Shown here: positions 16,531-25,840 of the stretch, piece after piece
Position numbering within the stretch: the first letter of the stretch is position 1
How the letters are laid out: every line of letters starts with the position of its first letter
Source of the DNA: DATLZU01 sp035573855
Lineage (GTDB): Bacteria; Nitrospirota; Nitrospiria; Nitrospirales; Nitrospiraceae
NCBI GenBank assembly: GCA_035573855.1
Contig: DATLZU010000026.1
Location: forward strand, 4,443 to 68,442
Length of the DNA: 64,000 bases
Direction: 5' to 3'
Made by a program: the position numbers and the translations under genes
Notes under the pieces: generated by a model
Databases searched by the model: none
The model's input: the letters and a program-made list of their open reading frames with translations, nothing else
What the model was told of the DNA's origin: nothing

Positions 16531-16849
16531 ATTCCCGATACCTGGGTCTCCCTTCGCTGAATGGCGGCTCCCTGTGCGGCCTACCCGGCAGAGGATCAGA
16601 TTCCGTGCCGTAACGATCGGAGGGACAAGAATGTTCAGCGGCGAAAAAACAGGACGTTGCGAAGAGGGGCTTCCCCTGCTTTTGGAGGAAGGCGTTTCGC
16701 CACAGGACCGCGTTTTGGCAGATGTAGGCGCAATCCTTGGCACCGCGAAAGAAGGCGTTCAGCAACGGCCCGGCCGCGGACGGGTTTCTTGACGCACGCT
16801 CGCTGTGTTACAAGTTCACTGGCTGTTCCGTCACGGAGGGAAGCGCTCC
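16531..16849. other. 319-bp divergent region with one small ORF
   Basis: This region lies between the divergent lytic transglycosylase and methyltransferase genes. It holds one small plus-strand ORF with a good ribosome-binding site (listed separately). No clear promoter was recognised for either flanking gene. Confidence 0.45.
16631..16792 (+). CDS. possible small protein of 53 residues
   Basis: An ATG preceded by CGGAGGGA at six-base spacing opens a 53-codon frame in the gap between two divergent genes. The product (begins MFSGEKTGRCEEGLPLLLEE, contains DRVLADVGAILGTAKE) is soluble, with an amphipathic middle and a basic tail. It matches no family that is recognised. The strong ribosome-binding site and isolation in a gap are the only support. 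It may be chance. Confidence 0.4.
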   Translation: MFSGEKTGRCEEGLPLLLEEGVSPQDRVLADVGAILGTAKEGVQQRPGRGRVS

Positions 16850-17473
16850 ATGATCAGCCGACCGCGCTTTGCGTTCCACCTGGCGACCTTGTGGCTACTG
16901 GTCGTGGCCGGTGGCTGTGCCGAGTGGACCTACCAGCGGATGAACGATCCGTCGCGGGATGCCTGGCAGCAGCCCGAGATGGTGATCCAGGCTCTGGCGA
17001 TCGCCCCCGGCTCGCGCGTCGCCGATCTGGGCGCGGGCGGCGGCTACTTCACGTGGCGTTTGGCCGAGGCGGTCGGCCCGGCGGGCAAAGTCTACGCGGT
17101 GGATGTGGACGAGACTGCGCTTCGCCTCATCGAGCGGGAGACGGCGCAGCGCGGAGTAGCCGATGTCGAACTGATCCGGGCGACGCCGACCGACGCCCGC
17201 CTGCCCGCCGCCGGCGTGGATTTGATCTTCACCTGCAACACCTACCATCACCTTCCTGATCGGACCGCCTATTTCAGGTCGCTCGCACGCGCCCTGCGGC
17301 CCGGCGGTCGCATCGCCGTGATCGAATACAAAGACAGCGGCTGGCTCTTCGGCCATGCGACGCCGAAGGAGACAGTGCTTCGCGAAATGGAAGCGGCGGG
17401 CTATCGCGTGATCCAGGAATTCGACTTTCTGCCCCAGCAGCATTTCCTGGTGTTCAGCCCGATCCGCTCATGA
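16850..17473 (+). CDS. SAM-dependent methyltransferase with a lipoprotein-type signal peptide
   Basis: The ATG at 16850 (after ACGGAGGG) starts a signal peptide ending in VVAGGC, a plausible though atypical lipobox. The mature part, WTYQRMNDPSRDAWQ, leads into a class I methyltransferase: VADLGAGGGYFTWRLA (motif I), VYAVDVDE, and LIFTCNTYHHL (motif IV). SAM is a cytoplasmic metabolite, so an exported methyltransferase is odd, but similar predicted lipoprotein methyltransferases are recalled from other genomes. The stop overlaps the permease ATG by four bases (ATGA), implying a shared role. Confidence 0.85.
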   Translation: MISRPRFAFHLATLWLLVVAGGCAEWTYQRMNDPSRDAWQQPEMVIQALAIAPGSRVADLGAGGGYFTWRLAEAVGPAGKVYAVDVDETALRLIERETAQRGVADVELIRATPTDARLPAAGVDLIFTCNTYHHLPDRTAYFRSLARALRPGGRIAVIEYKDSGWLFGHATPKETVLREMEAAGYRVIQEFDFLPQQHFLVFSPIRS

Positions 17474-18831
17474 ATCGGTCGTCTTCAGCCGACCGCTATG
17501 AACCGGCCGGCCGGCATCAAGTCGGCTGGTTTACCGCCGCCTGTGTGCTGGTGAGCAACATCATCGGCGGCGGAATCTTCACCACGACTGGGTTCATGGC
17601 ACGCGACCTGGGCGACCCGGTCCTGATCCTGACGCTCTGGGTGGTCGGCGCCGGCTTCGCCCTGGCCGGAGCGATGGCCTACGGCGAGCTCGGCGCAGCG
17701 CTGCCGCAGGCCGGCGGCGACTACATCTATCTGCGCCGAGCGTACGGGCCGTTGGCCGGGTTTCTGAGCGGATGGACTTCGTTGACCATCGGCTTCGGCG
17801 CAGCCATCGCGGCTTCGGCGGTGAGCTTCGCCTCCTACTTCCTGCGCGTCGCCCCGATCGCCGACGACAACGGGTGGGCGGCCAAAGGACTCGCCTTGCT
17901 TCTGCTGTGGAGCCTGACCGCCGTCCATGTCGCGGGCGTAGGCGCCGGCGGGCGGCTACAACGGATGCTGACGACAACGAAGGTCCTCGCCATCCTTGCG
18001 CTGGCCCTGGGTGGACTCTCGCTCGGCTCAGGGAGCTGGAAGAATTTCGCTGTGCGGGCGCCCGACGCCGATCCCGGCGTGGGCACCGTGATGGTGGCGC
18101 TGATCTTCGTGATGTACAGCTACCTGGGGTGGAACGTCGCGGGGTATATCGCGGGTGAAATCGCCGAGCCAGGGCGGACCCTTCCCAGGATCATGATCGG
18201 CGCCACCGCCTTTGTGGGCGCGATGTATCTGCTGCTGAATCTCGTGTACCTGTACGCCCTGCCAGTCACCTCGCTGGCGCAGCCGCCGGTGCTGCCGGTG
18301 GCCGAAAAAGCCGCTGCCGCCCTTTGGGGTCCGGCGAGCGGACGCTTCGTCGCGGCGCTACTCTGCCTGTCGATCGCCGGCGCGGTGAGCGCCATGGTGT
18401 GGGCCGGTCCACGCGTGTACTGGGCCATGGCGCGGGATGGAGTGTTCGTCCCCTGGTTCGCCGCCCTCGACAAGAAGACCGGGGTGCCCGTGCGGGCCAT
18501 CCTGCTCCAGAGCGGCTGGGCTTCGTTGTTGATTCTTACGGGCACCTTCGAGCAACTGGTGATCTACGGTGGGCTGGTCCTTGCGGTCTTTACGGCTTTC
18601 ACCGTCGGGGCACTGATCGTGCTCCGACGCCGGCAACCGGACCTGCCGCGTCCCTATCGGGTGCCGCTCTATCCCGCATTGCCCGGCCTGCTGGTCGTGC
18701 TCTCACTGCTCATTGTCGGCTATAGCCTGATCCAACGACCGATCGAGTCTGCACTGGGCTTCGCGACCGTGCTGGCCGGGATTCCGCTCTACTTTGTTTG
18801 GCGCATATCACCCGAGCAGCAGCGGGCATAG
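17470..18831 (+). CDS. APC-superfamily amino-acid permease
   Basis: The 453-residue product has about 12 hydrophobic helices and the APC-family opening VLVSNIIGGGIFTTTG (helix 1, unwound substrate-binding GGGIF) and a helix 6 SYLGWNVAGYIAGEI segment. It likely imports or exchanges amino acids or amines using the proton gradient; the substrate cannot be read. It overlaps the upstream methyltransferase gene by four bases. An amino-acid or polyamine transporter is the safest name. Confidence 0.9.
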   Translation: MNRSSSADRYEPAGRHQVGWFTAACVLVSNIIGGGIFTTTGFMARDLGDPVLILTLWVVGAGFALAGAMAYGELGAALPQAGGDYIYLRRAYGPLAGFLSGWTSLTIGFGAAIAASAVSFASYFLRVAPIADDNGWAAKGLALLLLWSLTAVHVAGVGAGGRLQRMLTTTKVLAILALALGGLSLGSGSWKNFAVRAPDADPGVGTVMVALIFVMYSYLGWNVAGYIAGEIAEPGRTLPRIMIGATAFVGAMYLLLNLVYLYALPVTSLAQPPVLPVAEKAAAALWGPASGRFVAALLCLSIAGAVSAMVWAGPRVYWAMARDGVFVPWFAALDKKTGVPVRAILLQSGWASLLILTGTFEQLVIYGGLVLAVFTAFTVGALIVLRRRQPDLPRPYRVPLYPALPGLLVVLSLLIVGYSLIQRPIESALGFATVLAGIPLYFVWRISPEQQRA

Positions 18832-19130
18832 ACCCCACCGCTCACCTTACACACACGGCGTGAGCTTGTGTAATAAAAAAATTATGCATTGAATCGAGAT
18901 CTCTCCCACCGATCGATCGGGACCGCCATATTTCCATAGCGCTGAGGCGCACCAAGGAACGGCAAGCCGAATTGCTCGCCCATCTGCCAGATACTGCATT
19001 TCGCCTGCCACAGCGGCATTCGCTTCGGGCTCGATCCTGTGGGCGGCCAGATGCCCGTCGTGGCGATCTCATGGCAACCGTTTCAGGCGCGGTTATGCTG
19101 CTGATCGCCAAGCACAGGACGGGGCCAAGG
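18832..19130. other. 299-bp spacer between convergent genes, nothing assigned
   Basis: This spacer lies between the permease and the convergent second lytic transglycosylase. TTACACA and TGTGTAA form a short inverted repeat near 18846-18872 followed by an A-run, but the run is on the wrong side for a plus-strand terminator. Open frames here lack ribosome-binding sites. Confidence 0.45.
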
Positions 19131-19712
19131 TCAACGGGGCTTGACGGGCGAACCCTGCACCTTCTGCTCGCCCGCGTGGTGGAGCCGGCCCGGTTTGAAA
19201 GCCTGGTAGTACCGCAGCACCTTGCGGACGTAGGCGCGGGTCTCGCGGATGCGCGGCAGCGTGCGCCCTTTCACGCGGTGCACGCCGGCATTGTAGGCCG
19301 CCAGGGCCAGTGGCAGGTCGCCGTCGTAGCGGTTCAAGAGACGGCGGAGCTGCCTGGCGCCGGCGCGGATATTCTGGATGGGATCAAGAGGATCAGCGAC
19401 GCGGAGGGAGGCAGCGGTCCCGGGCATGAGCTGCATGAGCCCGATGGCCCCTTTGTGGGACATCGCTCGAGGACGAAAATCCGACTCGGCCTTGATGACG
19501 GCGCACAGCAGCGCCGGATCGAGCCGATATTGTTTCGCATACCAGTTGATGGCGCGGCGAAGCTCCTGGCGGGTGTAGCGCGGCCGTCCGTCCAAGTCCG
19601 ACTGCGTCGTCGTGGGGAAGGCCAGCAGCAGCGCGCCCACGACCAGAGACTCACACAACCCACGCCTGAAACCTGCCCTGAAAAGTCGGTGGTTGGGGGT
19701 TGCTGCGGCCAT
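19131..19712 (-). CDS. lytic transglycosylase, second copy
   Basis: This 193-residue protein (ATG at 19712) is a paralogue of the enzyme at 15889-16530. It has a signal peptide (LCESLVVGALLLAFPTT) and the same Slt-type domain: catalytic Glu in IKAESDF, GAIGLMQLMPGTAASL, ALAAYNAGVHRV and YVRKVLRYYQAF. It lacks the DUF4124-like segment of the other copy. The two copies flank the methyltransferase-permease pair, both on the minus strand, which points to a local duplication that was later separated. Confidence 0.9.
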   Translation of the reverse strand: MAAATPNHRLFRAGFRRGLCESLVVGALLLAFPTTTQSDLDGRPRYTRQELRRAINWYAKQYRLDPALLCAVIKAESDFRPRAMSHKGAIGLMQLMPGTAASLRVADPLDPIQNIRAGARQLRRLLNRYDGDLPLALAAYNAGVHRVKGRTLPRIRETRAYVRKVLRYYQAFKPGRLHHAGEQKVQGSPVKPR

Positions 19713-19927
19713 ACTCCGCCAATCGCCTGATCCCTCCACTGTCCTTGCTTGATAGCCGCTTTTTCTCAAAATTCGTGCCGATTCCGGTTCTCATGCTAAC
19801 CTCTCGACCCAGCTTGAGAAATTTTGTTGCCTGCAATGCCGCCGCAGTGCGGAGATGCACACGGAGCGACCACCGTAGAGATTTTTGCCCCCACCGTTGG
19901 TCTCCAAAGAGGGAATCTGAACACCGG

Positions 19928-20263
19928 TCAGACAGAGGGGGTGTCAGAGTGGGGTGTAGGGAGAGTCTTTGCCGCCTGCGTTCGGTCTTCAAGCCACGTG
20001 GCCAAGATCAGCGCACCGAATCCCGGCGTGAAGAGCAGGACGCCGATCGTCGCGCCCACGATGGCCACGCCGAACAGCTCGTCGAGCGGTTGCCAGAGCG
20101 CTTCCCAAGGCAGGCACAACCGCTGGGCGGCGAGAATGAGGTCGGGGATCGGCCGGAAGATCACCAGATACCCGTTGCGCGCCAGTTCCACCGCCCACAC
20201 GATACCTGCCACGGTGTTCCACGCGTAGCCGAACAATCGGAAGGACCGAATCGTGCGAGACAT
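19928..20263 (-). CDS. small membrane protein, unknown
   Basis: The 111-residue product starts at an ATG (20263) after GGAACGGAG; a GTG at 20287 overlapping the msrA stop would add eight residues. It has a hydrophobic helix at about 15-35, an amphipathic middle with DLILAAQRLCLPWEAL, and a strong helix at about 70-95 (VAIVGATIGVLLFTPGFGALIL). It is probably an inner-membrane protein co-transcribed with msrA upstream. No family is recognised. Confidence 0.6.
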   Translation of the reverse strand: MSRTIRSFRLFGYAWNTVAGIVWAVELARNGYLVIFRPIPDLILAAQRLCLPWEALWQPLDELFGVAIVGATIGVLLFTPGFGALILATWLEDRTQAAKTLPTPHSDTPSV

Positions 20264-20283
20264 ACTCCGTTCCCCGCCCCCGG

Positions 20284-20886
20284 TCACCTCTTGCCCCAGA
20301 GCTGGGCGAGCCGCTGAGCTCGACCGCAGTTGAATTTATAGAACTTGTAACGGATAGGATTCTTTCTGTAGAAGTCCTGATGATAGTCTTCGGCCGGGTA
20401 AAACGGCGAGGCCGGGACAATCTCGGTGACGATGGGTTCCTCGAACGGCTTCGTTTGTTCGACCGCCAGCTTCGATGCCTCCGCCTGCTTGCGCTGCATC
20501 TCGTCGTGATAAAAAATCGCGGAGCGGTACTGATGGCCGGTATCGCAGAACTGGCGATCGGGCGTGGTGGGATCGATGTTCCGCCAGAACACCTGCAACA
20601 ACTTCTCGTAGCTCACCTTCGCCGGGTCGAAGAGAATCTCGACGGCCTCGGCATGGCCGGTTCCGCCCGCCGACACCTCCTCGTAAGTCGGATGGGCTTG
20701 CCTCCCGCCGGTGTAGCCCGAGATGACCGAGGCGACGCCGTCCACCGCCTCAAACACCTCCTCCATGCACCAGAAACACCCGCCGGCGAAGGTGGCCTTG
20801 GCCAACGGGCTTGCCGCCGGCACGTTGAAGGGTCCGGCGACCACGACCGCAACGATCGAGAGCCGCAGCAGCGACAGGATCTTCAT
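20284..20886 (-). CDS. msrA: exported peptide-methionine (S)-S-oxide reductase
   Basis: MsrA reduces the S form of methionine sulfoxide in proteins. The start at 20886 (after GGGAGAGACCC) gives 200 residues with a signal peptide (KILSLLRLSIVAVVVAGPF), so this copy probably works in the periplasm. The catalytic Cys is in FAGGCFWCMEE, followed by GVASVISGYTGG and the HPTYEEVSAGGTGHAEAV block, all standard. A C-terminal Cys (KFNCGRAQ) could be the resolving residue. It precedes a small membrane protein and lies downstream of an exported PDZ protease, which fits envelope repair. Confidence 0.95.
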   Translation of the reverse strand: MKILSLLRLSIVAVVVAGPFNVPAASPLAKATFAGGCFWCMEEVFEAVDGVASVISGYTGGRQAHPTYEEVSAGGTGHAEAVEILFDPAKVSYEKLLQVFWRNIDPTTPDRQFCDTGHQYRSAIFYHDEMQRKQAEASKLAVEQTKPFEEPIVTEIVPASPFYPAEDYHQDFYRKNPIRYKFYKFNCGRAQRLAQLWGKR

Positions 20887-20971
20887 GGGTCTCTCCCTCC
20901 CTTGCCCGGCGGTCGGCGGCCGAAGGCGTTTCTTCTCCCTCCAGCTCGCCTTTTCCAAACCGCTCGAACGG

Positions 20972-21979
20972 TTAGGATCTCCCCAGCGTGACGACAACGG
21001 TCTGTTCTTGTTGCCCGCGCAAGATTTTGACGGTCACTTTCTGGCCCGGCGTCGTCCGCTCGATTAGATAATTCTTCAACTGCGCACCGGCGGTGATCTC
21101 GGTCCCGTCGATCGCCAGAATAACGTCGCCTTTCTGAATACCGGCATCGCGCGCCGGCCCCATCACTTCGGAGGCCGCCACCCGCCACCGGGTCCCCATC
21201 TGAACCGCCGTGAGACCGATGCCAAGTCGCGAAAACGTCGGCTGTTCGCCGCGAATCAGCGCCGCAACCACCCGATGCACCAGTGATCCCGGCACGGCGA
21301 AGGCGAACTGGCTGCAGCGCCCCGGCCCATCCTCCTTTCCTGTCTCGATGATGGCGTGCATGACGCCCACCAACTGCCCCTGCTCGTCGAAGAGCCCGCC
21401 GCCGGAGTTTCCGCTGCACGCCGGGAGTGCGAGTTGCATGAGCCGACCTTCCGCCGTCGGCAGAAAGGTGTTCGGATTGCCGATCCGGCCGAAACCGAAG
21501 GCCGGGCCCCACCCCAGCGGATAGCCGATCGTCAGAACGGCGTCGCCGGCTTGAGGCTCGCGCTCCGCAAAGCCCACATTCGGCAAGCGGCCCGCGCCAT
21601 CCGTCAGGCGATACACTGCGATGTCCAGAAATGCGCTAACCCCAACTAGTTTGGCCGGCAATTCTTCCACATCCGTCGTCAGCACCCGGATCTCCTCCTG
21701 CACGATGCGCTTCCCCCGCTCGTCCCGCTCGACCGCATGGTGCGCCGTCAGGATGTAGCCGTCATGGAGATGGACTCCCGAGGCCTGCATGACGAAATGC
21801 CCCTTGCCGGTCTGCTTGTAGGCCTCGTGCTCCGGCGCGAAGATGCCGACCGTGGCCCGTTTCGCCCGCTCGATCCCGCTGACCGTTTCGGCGGACGCCA
21901 TGCCGGCCCCGACCCCGCCCATGCTCGCCACGACCACCACGCATCCCGCCGCCAGTATCAGGTTCAGCACGCTGCTCAT
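20972..21979 (-). CDS. exported trypsin-like serine protease with PDZ domain
   Basis: From the ATG at 21979 the product has 335 residues with a signal peptide. The catalytic triad is visible: His81 in TAHHAVE, Asp119 in FLDIAVY and Ser192 in CSGNSGGG. A C-terminal PDZ domain (about 250-335) contains GIQKGDVILAIDG and the usual closing VVVTLGRS. It is HtrA/Deg-like but shorter and lacks the Q-linker, and the loop before the Ser has an unusual Cys. A role in periplasmic quality control is inferred. The start overlaps the end of the upstream gene by four bases (ATGA). Confidence 0.9.
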   Translation of the reverse strand: MSSVLNLILAAGCVVVVASMGGVGAGMASAETVSGIERAKRATVGIFAPEHEAYKQTGKGHFVMQASGVHLHDGYILTAHHAVERDERGKRIVQEEIRVLTTDVEELPAKLVGVSAFLDIAVYRLTDGAGRLPNVGFAEREPQAGDAVLTIGYPLGWGPAFGFGRIGNPNTFLPTAEGRLMQLALPACSGNSGGGLFDEQGQLVGVMHAIIETGKEDGPGRCSQFAFAVPGSLVHRVVAALIRGEQPTFSRLGIGLTAVQMGTRWRVAASEVMGPARDAGIQKGDVILAIDGTEITAGAQLKNYLIERTTPGQKVTVKILRGQQEQTVVVTLGRS

Positions 21980-22479
21980 GCCTTCCTCCGATTCAGATGC
22001 CGTCTGATCATGTCGACGACCGCCTGCGGCGTGCGCGCCGAGCGAACCAGCCCGCCGCCAAGTTTCGTGAACATCTTTACCTCCAACGGATCTCCGCCCA
22101 GCAGGATCACCGGCTTTCGCGCTTTCAGCGCCAGCGCCACTTCGGAAATCGTCCCGGGCCCGCCGGGTCCGCAGGCCACCACCACATCGCTGGAGAGGAC
22201 GTTGATGTTGTTCCGGGCGTTGCCCATATCGGTGATGATTGCCACATCCACGAAGCGTGACACGCGCGTGCCAGCCGTCGGCAAAACCCCGATCGTCAAG
22301 CTGCCGGGAATCCGTTTCGCTCCCCGGTTCACCGCGTCCATCACGCCGGCGGCGCGGCCGCCGGTCAACAACACCCAGCCGTTGCGGGCGATCCCTTCGC
22401 CGAGCTCCGAGGCCAACCTCAGATGTTCCCGGGAGGCCTGGCTCGGCCCCATGACCCCAATCACCGGTCTGCGCCTCAC
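21976..22479 (-). CDS. LOG-like / TIGR00725-type Rossmann protein
   Basis: The GTG at 22479, overlapping the TGA of the upstream gene, is the preferred start and gives 167 residues, the normal family length. It shows PVIGVMGPS, the loop LLTGGRAAGVMDAVNRGA and GPGGPGTISEVALALK. The last is the PGGxGTxxE nucleotide-site signature shared with LOG-type cytokinin phosphoribohydrolases, here GPGGPGTISE. TIGR00725 proteins are cytoplasmic and their substrate is not settled. It is coupled on both sides, to the YjbQ-like gene and to the serine protease gene. Confidence 0.85.
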   Translation of the reverse strand: MRRRPVIGVMGPSQASREHLRLASELGEGIARNGWVLLTGGRAAGVMDAVNRGAKRIPGSLTIGVLPTAGTRVSRFVDVAIITDMGNARNNINVLSSDVVVACGPGGPGTISEVALALKARKPVILLGGDPLEVKMFTKLGGGLVRSARTPQAVVDMIRRHLNRRKA

Positions 22480-22874
22480 GACGGCGACCACATAACGTGG
22501 ATCTCGCGTTGCCTCGGCCCGTCCAGTTCCACCAACAGCACTGATTGCCACGTCCCCAACACCAGTGCCCCGTCCTTGACGGGCAGGGTGAGCGATGGCC
22601 CCAGAATCGACGCCGCCATGTGGGACCAAGCATGAGCCGGATCATGCGCATGCCGAAACCGAATCTTCGGGATCATCTGCTCCACCACATCGAGCAAATC
22701 GTCTTCCGTCCCCTCTCCCACTTCGCCGGTCGTGAGCGCGGCGGTCGTGTGGGCGAGGAACAATGCGCACAGGCCGTCCTTGAGCTTGGCTTGCCGGATC
22801 AGCTCGTTCACCCGAGCGGTCAGATCGACGATTTGCTTACGCTGCGACGTCGCGACCCGAACAATGTGTCCCAC
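22476..22874 (-). CDS. YjbQ / UPF0047 family protein
   Basis: The 132-residue product is a YjbQ-type protein, some of which have thiamine-phosphate-synthase side activity when overexpressed; the real role is unknown. Landmarks are the central HTTAALTTGE with the conserved His, the acidic EGTEDDLLDVVEQMIP, the second histidine block DPAHAWSHMAASILG, and the C-terminal LGTWQSVLLVELDGPRQRE. It is the first gene of a tight three-gene run (YjbQ-like, TIGR00725-like, serine protease). Confidence 0.9.
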   Translation of the reverse strand: MGHIVRVATSQRKQIVDLTARVNELIRQAKLKDGLCALFLAHTTAALTTGEVGEGTEDDLLDVVEQMIPKIRFRHAHDPAHAWSHMAASILGPSLTLPVKDGALVLGTWQSVLLVELDGPRQREIHVMWSPS

Positions 22875-22986
22875 TTCCGTTCCTTGCGCGAAAACGAAGA
22901 CGGTCGCCGAGGGCGATGCGTGAACGTATGGTGGCAGCTTTGGGCGGGAGGGTCAACCGGGCGACGATCGGAGAAGCAGCCGATAG

Positions 22987-24659
22987 TCAGAATCTCGACG
23001 AGGTCAGCGTCACGTCGGCGCGCGCCCAGGCCTTCTTGAATCGCTGCTCCACGGCCGCGGCTTCGTCCGTTTTGTTCTGCTTCCTCAAACTCTGGGCCAG
23101 TCCGAACAGCGCCCAGCCGTTTTCCGGGTGTCGCGCCAGGTCCTCCCGGTAGATCCGCTCCGCCTCGGCCGGGCGGCTCGCTTCGAGCAAGACGGCCCCC
23201 AAAGAATGGCGGACCGGATAATACCAGAGCGGAGGCTCATAGTAGCGCAACGCGTCTTCCAACGTGATCGCCTCTGCCAAGCGCGAGACGGCCTGCCCTC
23301 GATCGCCGCGTCGGGCGGCAATTTCTCCCGCCAGAACTTTCTCCACAATCCGCGCCAACACCGCTACCTGACTCCCGCCCAGGGTTCTGGCTCGAGGCAG
23401 GGACTTGACCGCTTCGGCCAGTCTCGCCTGTTTCGCATCCGCCTCGTCGAACCGGCCCATCGCCGCGTAGGCCAATCCGCGCGCGTAGCGCCAGATCGCC
23501 GCCGTATATACCAACTCGACCGGAGGCGACGGCACGGTTAATACCTCGCTCCATTTCCCGAACCGGACCAGCGCAAAGAGGAGCATAGGGGTGAATTCTT
23601 CCGTCGAGGGATCGTTGCGCGCCTCGTCCCACGAGACCACTCGGTGGAGTTCGCGAGCGGCTTGAATGGCTTCCCGGCTTCGCCCTTCCATGGCAAGCAC
23701 CGCCCAGAGGAAGTGGAGGTTGTACGGATAGTAGCCCGTCGGATAGATGCCGGTGAGATGCCGGTGTTTTAATATTCTTGATCGACCGCCGCCGCATGCA
23801 CGTTTCGCTCCACTGCTTCCCGATACCGCCCCAGTCGCAGATAAATGTGGGCGGGCATATGGACAAGATGACCCGCACCCGGGACCAGCCTCGGGAGCCG
23901 TTCGGCGCAGGGAAGTGCGCGTTCCGGCCTCTGCGACGCCTCAACGGCATGGATGTAATAGTGACACGCCCCCGGATGGTCAGGGTTCAGCGTCAAGACG
24001 CGCTCGAGGATCGCGACGATCTCTTCCGTGTTTCCCTTGGGGCACCCGTCAGGAGTCCAAAAGTTCCACGGCTGCAGGTCCATGCGCGCTTCGGCGAAGA
24101 GCGTACCGGCATCACTGTCATCCGGGTCTCGCTCCCAGACTTCCCGCATTGCCTTCGCGTAAGCTCGGTCCAGTGTCTCCCGTTTCGCGTTCGGGTCCGA
24201 CGAGTACCGGGCGGCGAGTGCCTCGATGTAGGCGCGCTCCTTTGAGCTGACGCGCTGGCGCCGCGACAGGGCCTGTTGCAGGGCCTCATACGCCCGGCGT
24301 TCCTGTGCCCTGTCCATGGGGGCGTTGATGTTCGGCCCCAGCGTCAGCGCGATGCCCCAATAGGCCATGGCCGCATTGGGATTGTATCGTGCCGCTTCCT
24401 CGAACGAGTGGATCGCCTCCTCGTGATTGAAGGCGTACACCAGCCGGAGTCCCTGATCAAAATACTGCTGAGCCTTCGCCGATGCCGTGGTGATCGGGTG
24501 ATGCAGGGCGCCCAGATTGTCGTACAGCGGGACTCCTGCGGACACCTGCTCCGAGACGTTCTGTCTCGCGCTCGAACACGCTCCAGAAAAAAGCGCCGCA
24601 AACAGGACAGCCCCACTCCCCCACACCACAGATCGAGACGCCACGCTCACCCTCCCCAT
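22987..24659 (-). pseudogene. TPR lipoprotein gene split by one frameshift
   Basis: Two adjacent minus-strand frames, 23769-24659 and 22987-23700, are halves of one protein of about 557 residues. The first half has a lipobox FSGAC and reads NLGALHHPITT, YFDQGLRLVYAFNHEEA, APMDRAQER and AHIYLRLGRYREAVE, the plan of a known TPR family. It stops at ...DQEY-TAA. Reading on with one extra T (TAT-TTA-AAA-CAC) gives LKHRHLTGIYPTGYYPYN, the expected continuation, and joins the second half with its own TPRs. So one T was deleted near 23768. A single lesion in a homopolymer-like AT stretch could be a sequencing error or a recent mutation. Confidence 0.8.
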
Positions 24660-24663
24660 ATGC

Positions 24664-25394
24664 TCATAACGACACGTCCGCGCTGGCTGCCGCGACGTCT
24701 GGCTCTACGCCGCGCCGCTTGGGTTTCGAGCACCTCACCGCCCGGTTTTCAGGACTTCGCGGCCTCGCCCGGGCCGACGGCATCACGCGCATCGCCACTT
24801 GGTCCAGTTCGTCGCCGAACCGAATCAGGACTTCCTGCTGCGAGCGGATCATCGCCTGGAGGTCTCAAACTTGCGCGGTGATCTGCGCCAGCTCCCGCTG
24901 CTGAGCCTTGACCCGCTCCCGCAGGGCGATCAGAGTCTTGCCGCCTCTCACCATGCGCATCGCCTGCGCACGATCCACAAGCCATCGCATCAGCCCGTAG
25001 CTCGCCTCCGCGATGCCGCGCCGCATGCCGTTCGGCTTCGGCGGCCATGCCGCGAGCCCACGGCTGGCCGTCGATACCACGCGCCGCATTGCGGCCACCG
25101 CTTGCGCTCGGCAGAGCGCTGCCGCGAAGCGCAAGGCCTCCACCGCTGTCGCCCATCGGGAGGCAAACCGTTCCCGCATCGTTCGGAGCAGCATGGCCCG
25201 TGCGCGGCCCATGTCCCGACCCGTTTGAACCGCTGAGCGGCGCACGCCATCCGGCCTCGGGCGGCGGCCGCTCCCCGCTCGAGTTTCAACAAGACGAGGG
25301 TTCGCGAAAACGGATGGCATCCGGGCGACGGGCGTTCCGTAGGAAGAAGAATCCGGACAAGTTTCACGGGAGCCTCTTTGAACATTCGCGCCAT
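24664..25394 (-). pseudogene. degraded gene of unknown function, frameshift and stop
   Basis: An ATG at 25394 has a perfect GGAGGTG site and opens MARMFKEAPVKLVRILLP. The most protein-like sequence downstream is in another frame (25212 onward: MGRARAMLLRTMRERF and later MVRGGKTLIALRERVKAQQR), ending at a TGA (24865) that is followed in the same frame by DLQAMIRSQQEVLIRFGDEL. The parts read like a helical, coiled-coil protein interrupted by at least one frameshift and one TGA. No family was recognised, so the reconstruction is tentative. It lies next to another broken gene. Confidence 0.42.
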
Positions 25395-25840
25395 GACAGC
25401 ACCTCCAATGCGGCGAGCTTCTCAAATGGTCTCAGGCCGCCGTTCGAATTGGAAGAGGATGAAAGGAGACGAATCGGTCAGGACCAGAGGAACGTCACGG
25501 AGCTTGCGCGCCCGAATGGTGGATCGTATCCGTGCCGAAAGGGTTCAGGAACGGCCAGGCCGTCTCGGGATCGAGCGAGGAACGTCATGACGTCCTGAAG
25601 CCAGCCGCGAACAGCCGGCTAGGGTTTGTGCAGACTGCAGGCACGACTGACTTTCTGTGTACGCTTGCCCGACGCCTTAGTCAATGGGAGTCCGCCGGGG
25701 ACGAGGCGCGTTGTCTGGTTCGAACGGCAGAACCCAGGATGGAGAACGGCGGACACGTTCGTGAATGCGCCGGGACGGCGAAAAACTGGGGGCGGGCCGG
25801 CCGCTTCCATGCAGCCAAAGCGGCCGGTCTCGCGGCGCAC
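25395..25840. other. 446-bp stretch, nothing assigned
   Basis: Between the degraded gene and the small secreted protein no frame has a convincing ribosome-binding site or a recognisable product. The open frames on both strands are arginine- and proline-rich and look like chance in GC-rich DNA. Confidence 0.45.

Noticed and set aside
18846..18880. TTACACA/TGTGTAA inverted repeat with an A-run
   Set aside because: The A-run is downstream on the plus strand, so it is not a plus-strand terminator, and on the minus strand the T-run precedes the stem.
25619..25807. Minus-strand frame with KASGKRTQKVSRACSLHKP
   Set aside because: It has no ribosome-binding site, is rich in Arg and Pro and sits in a gap with several similar chance frames.
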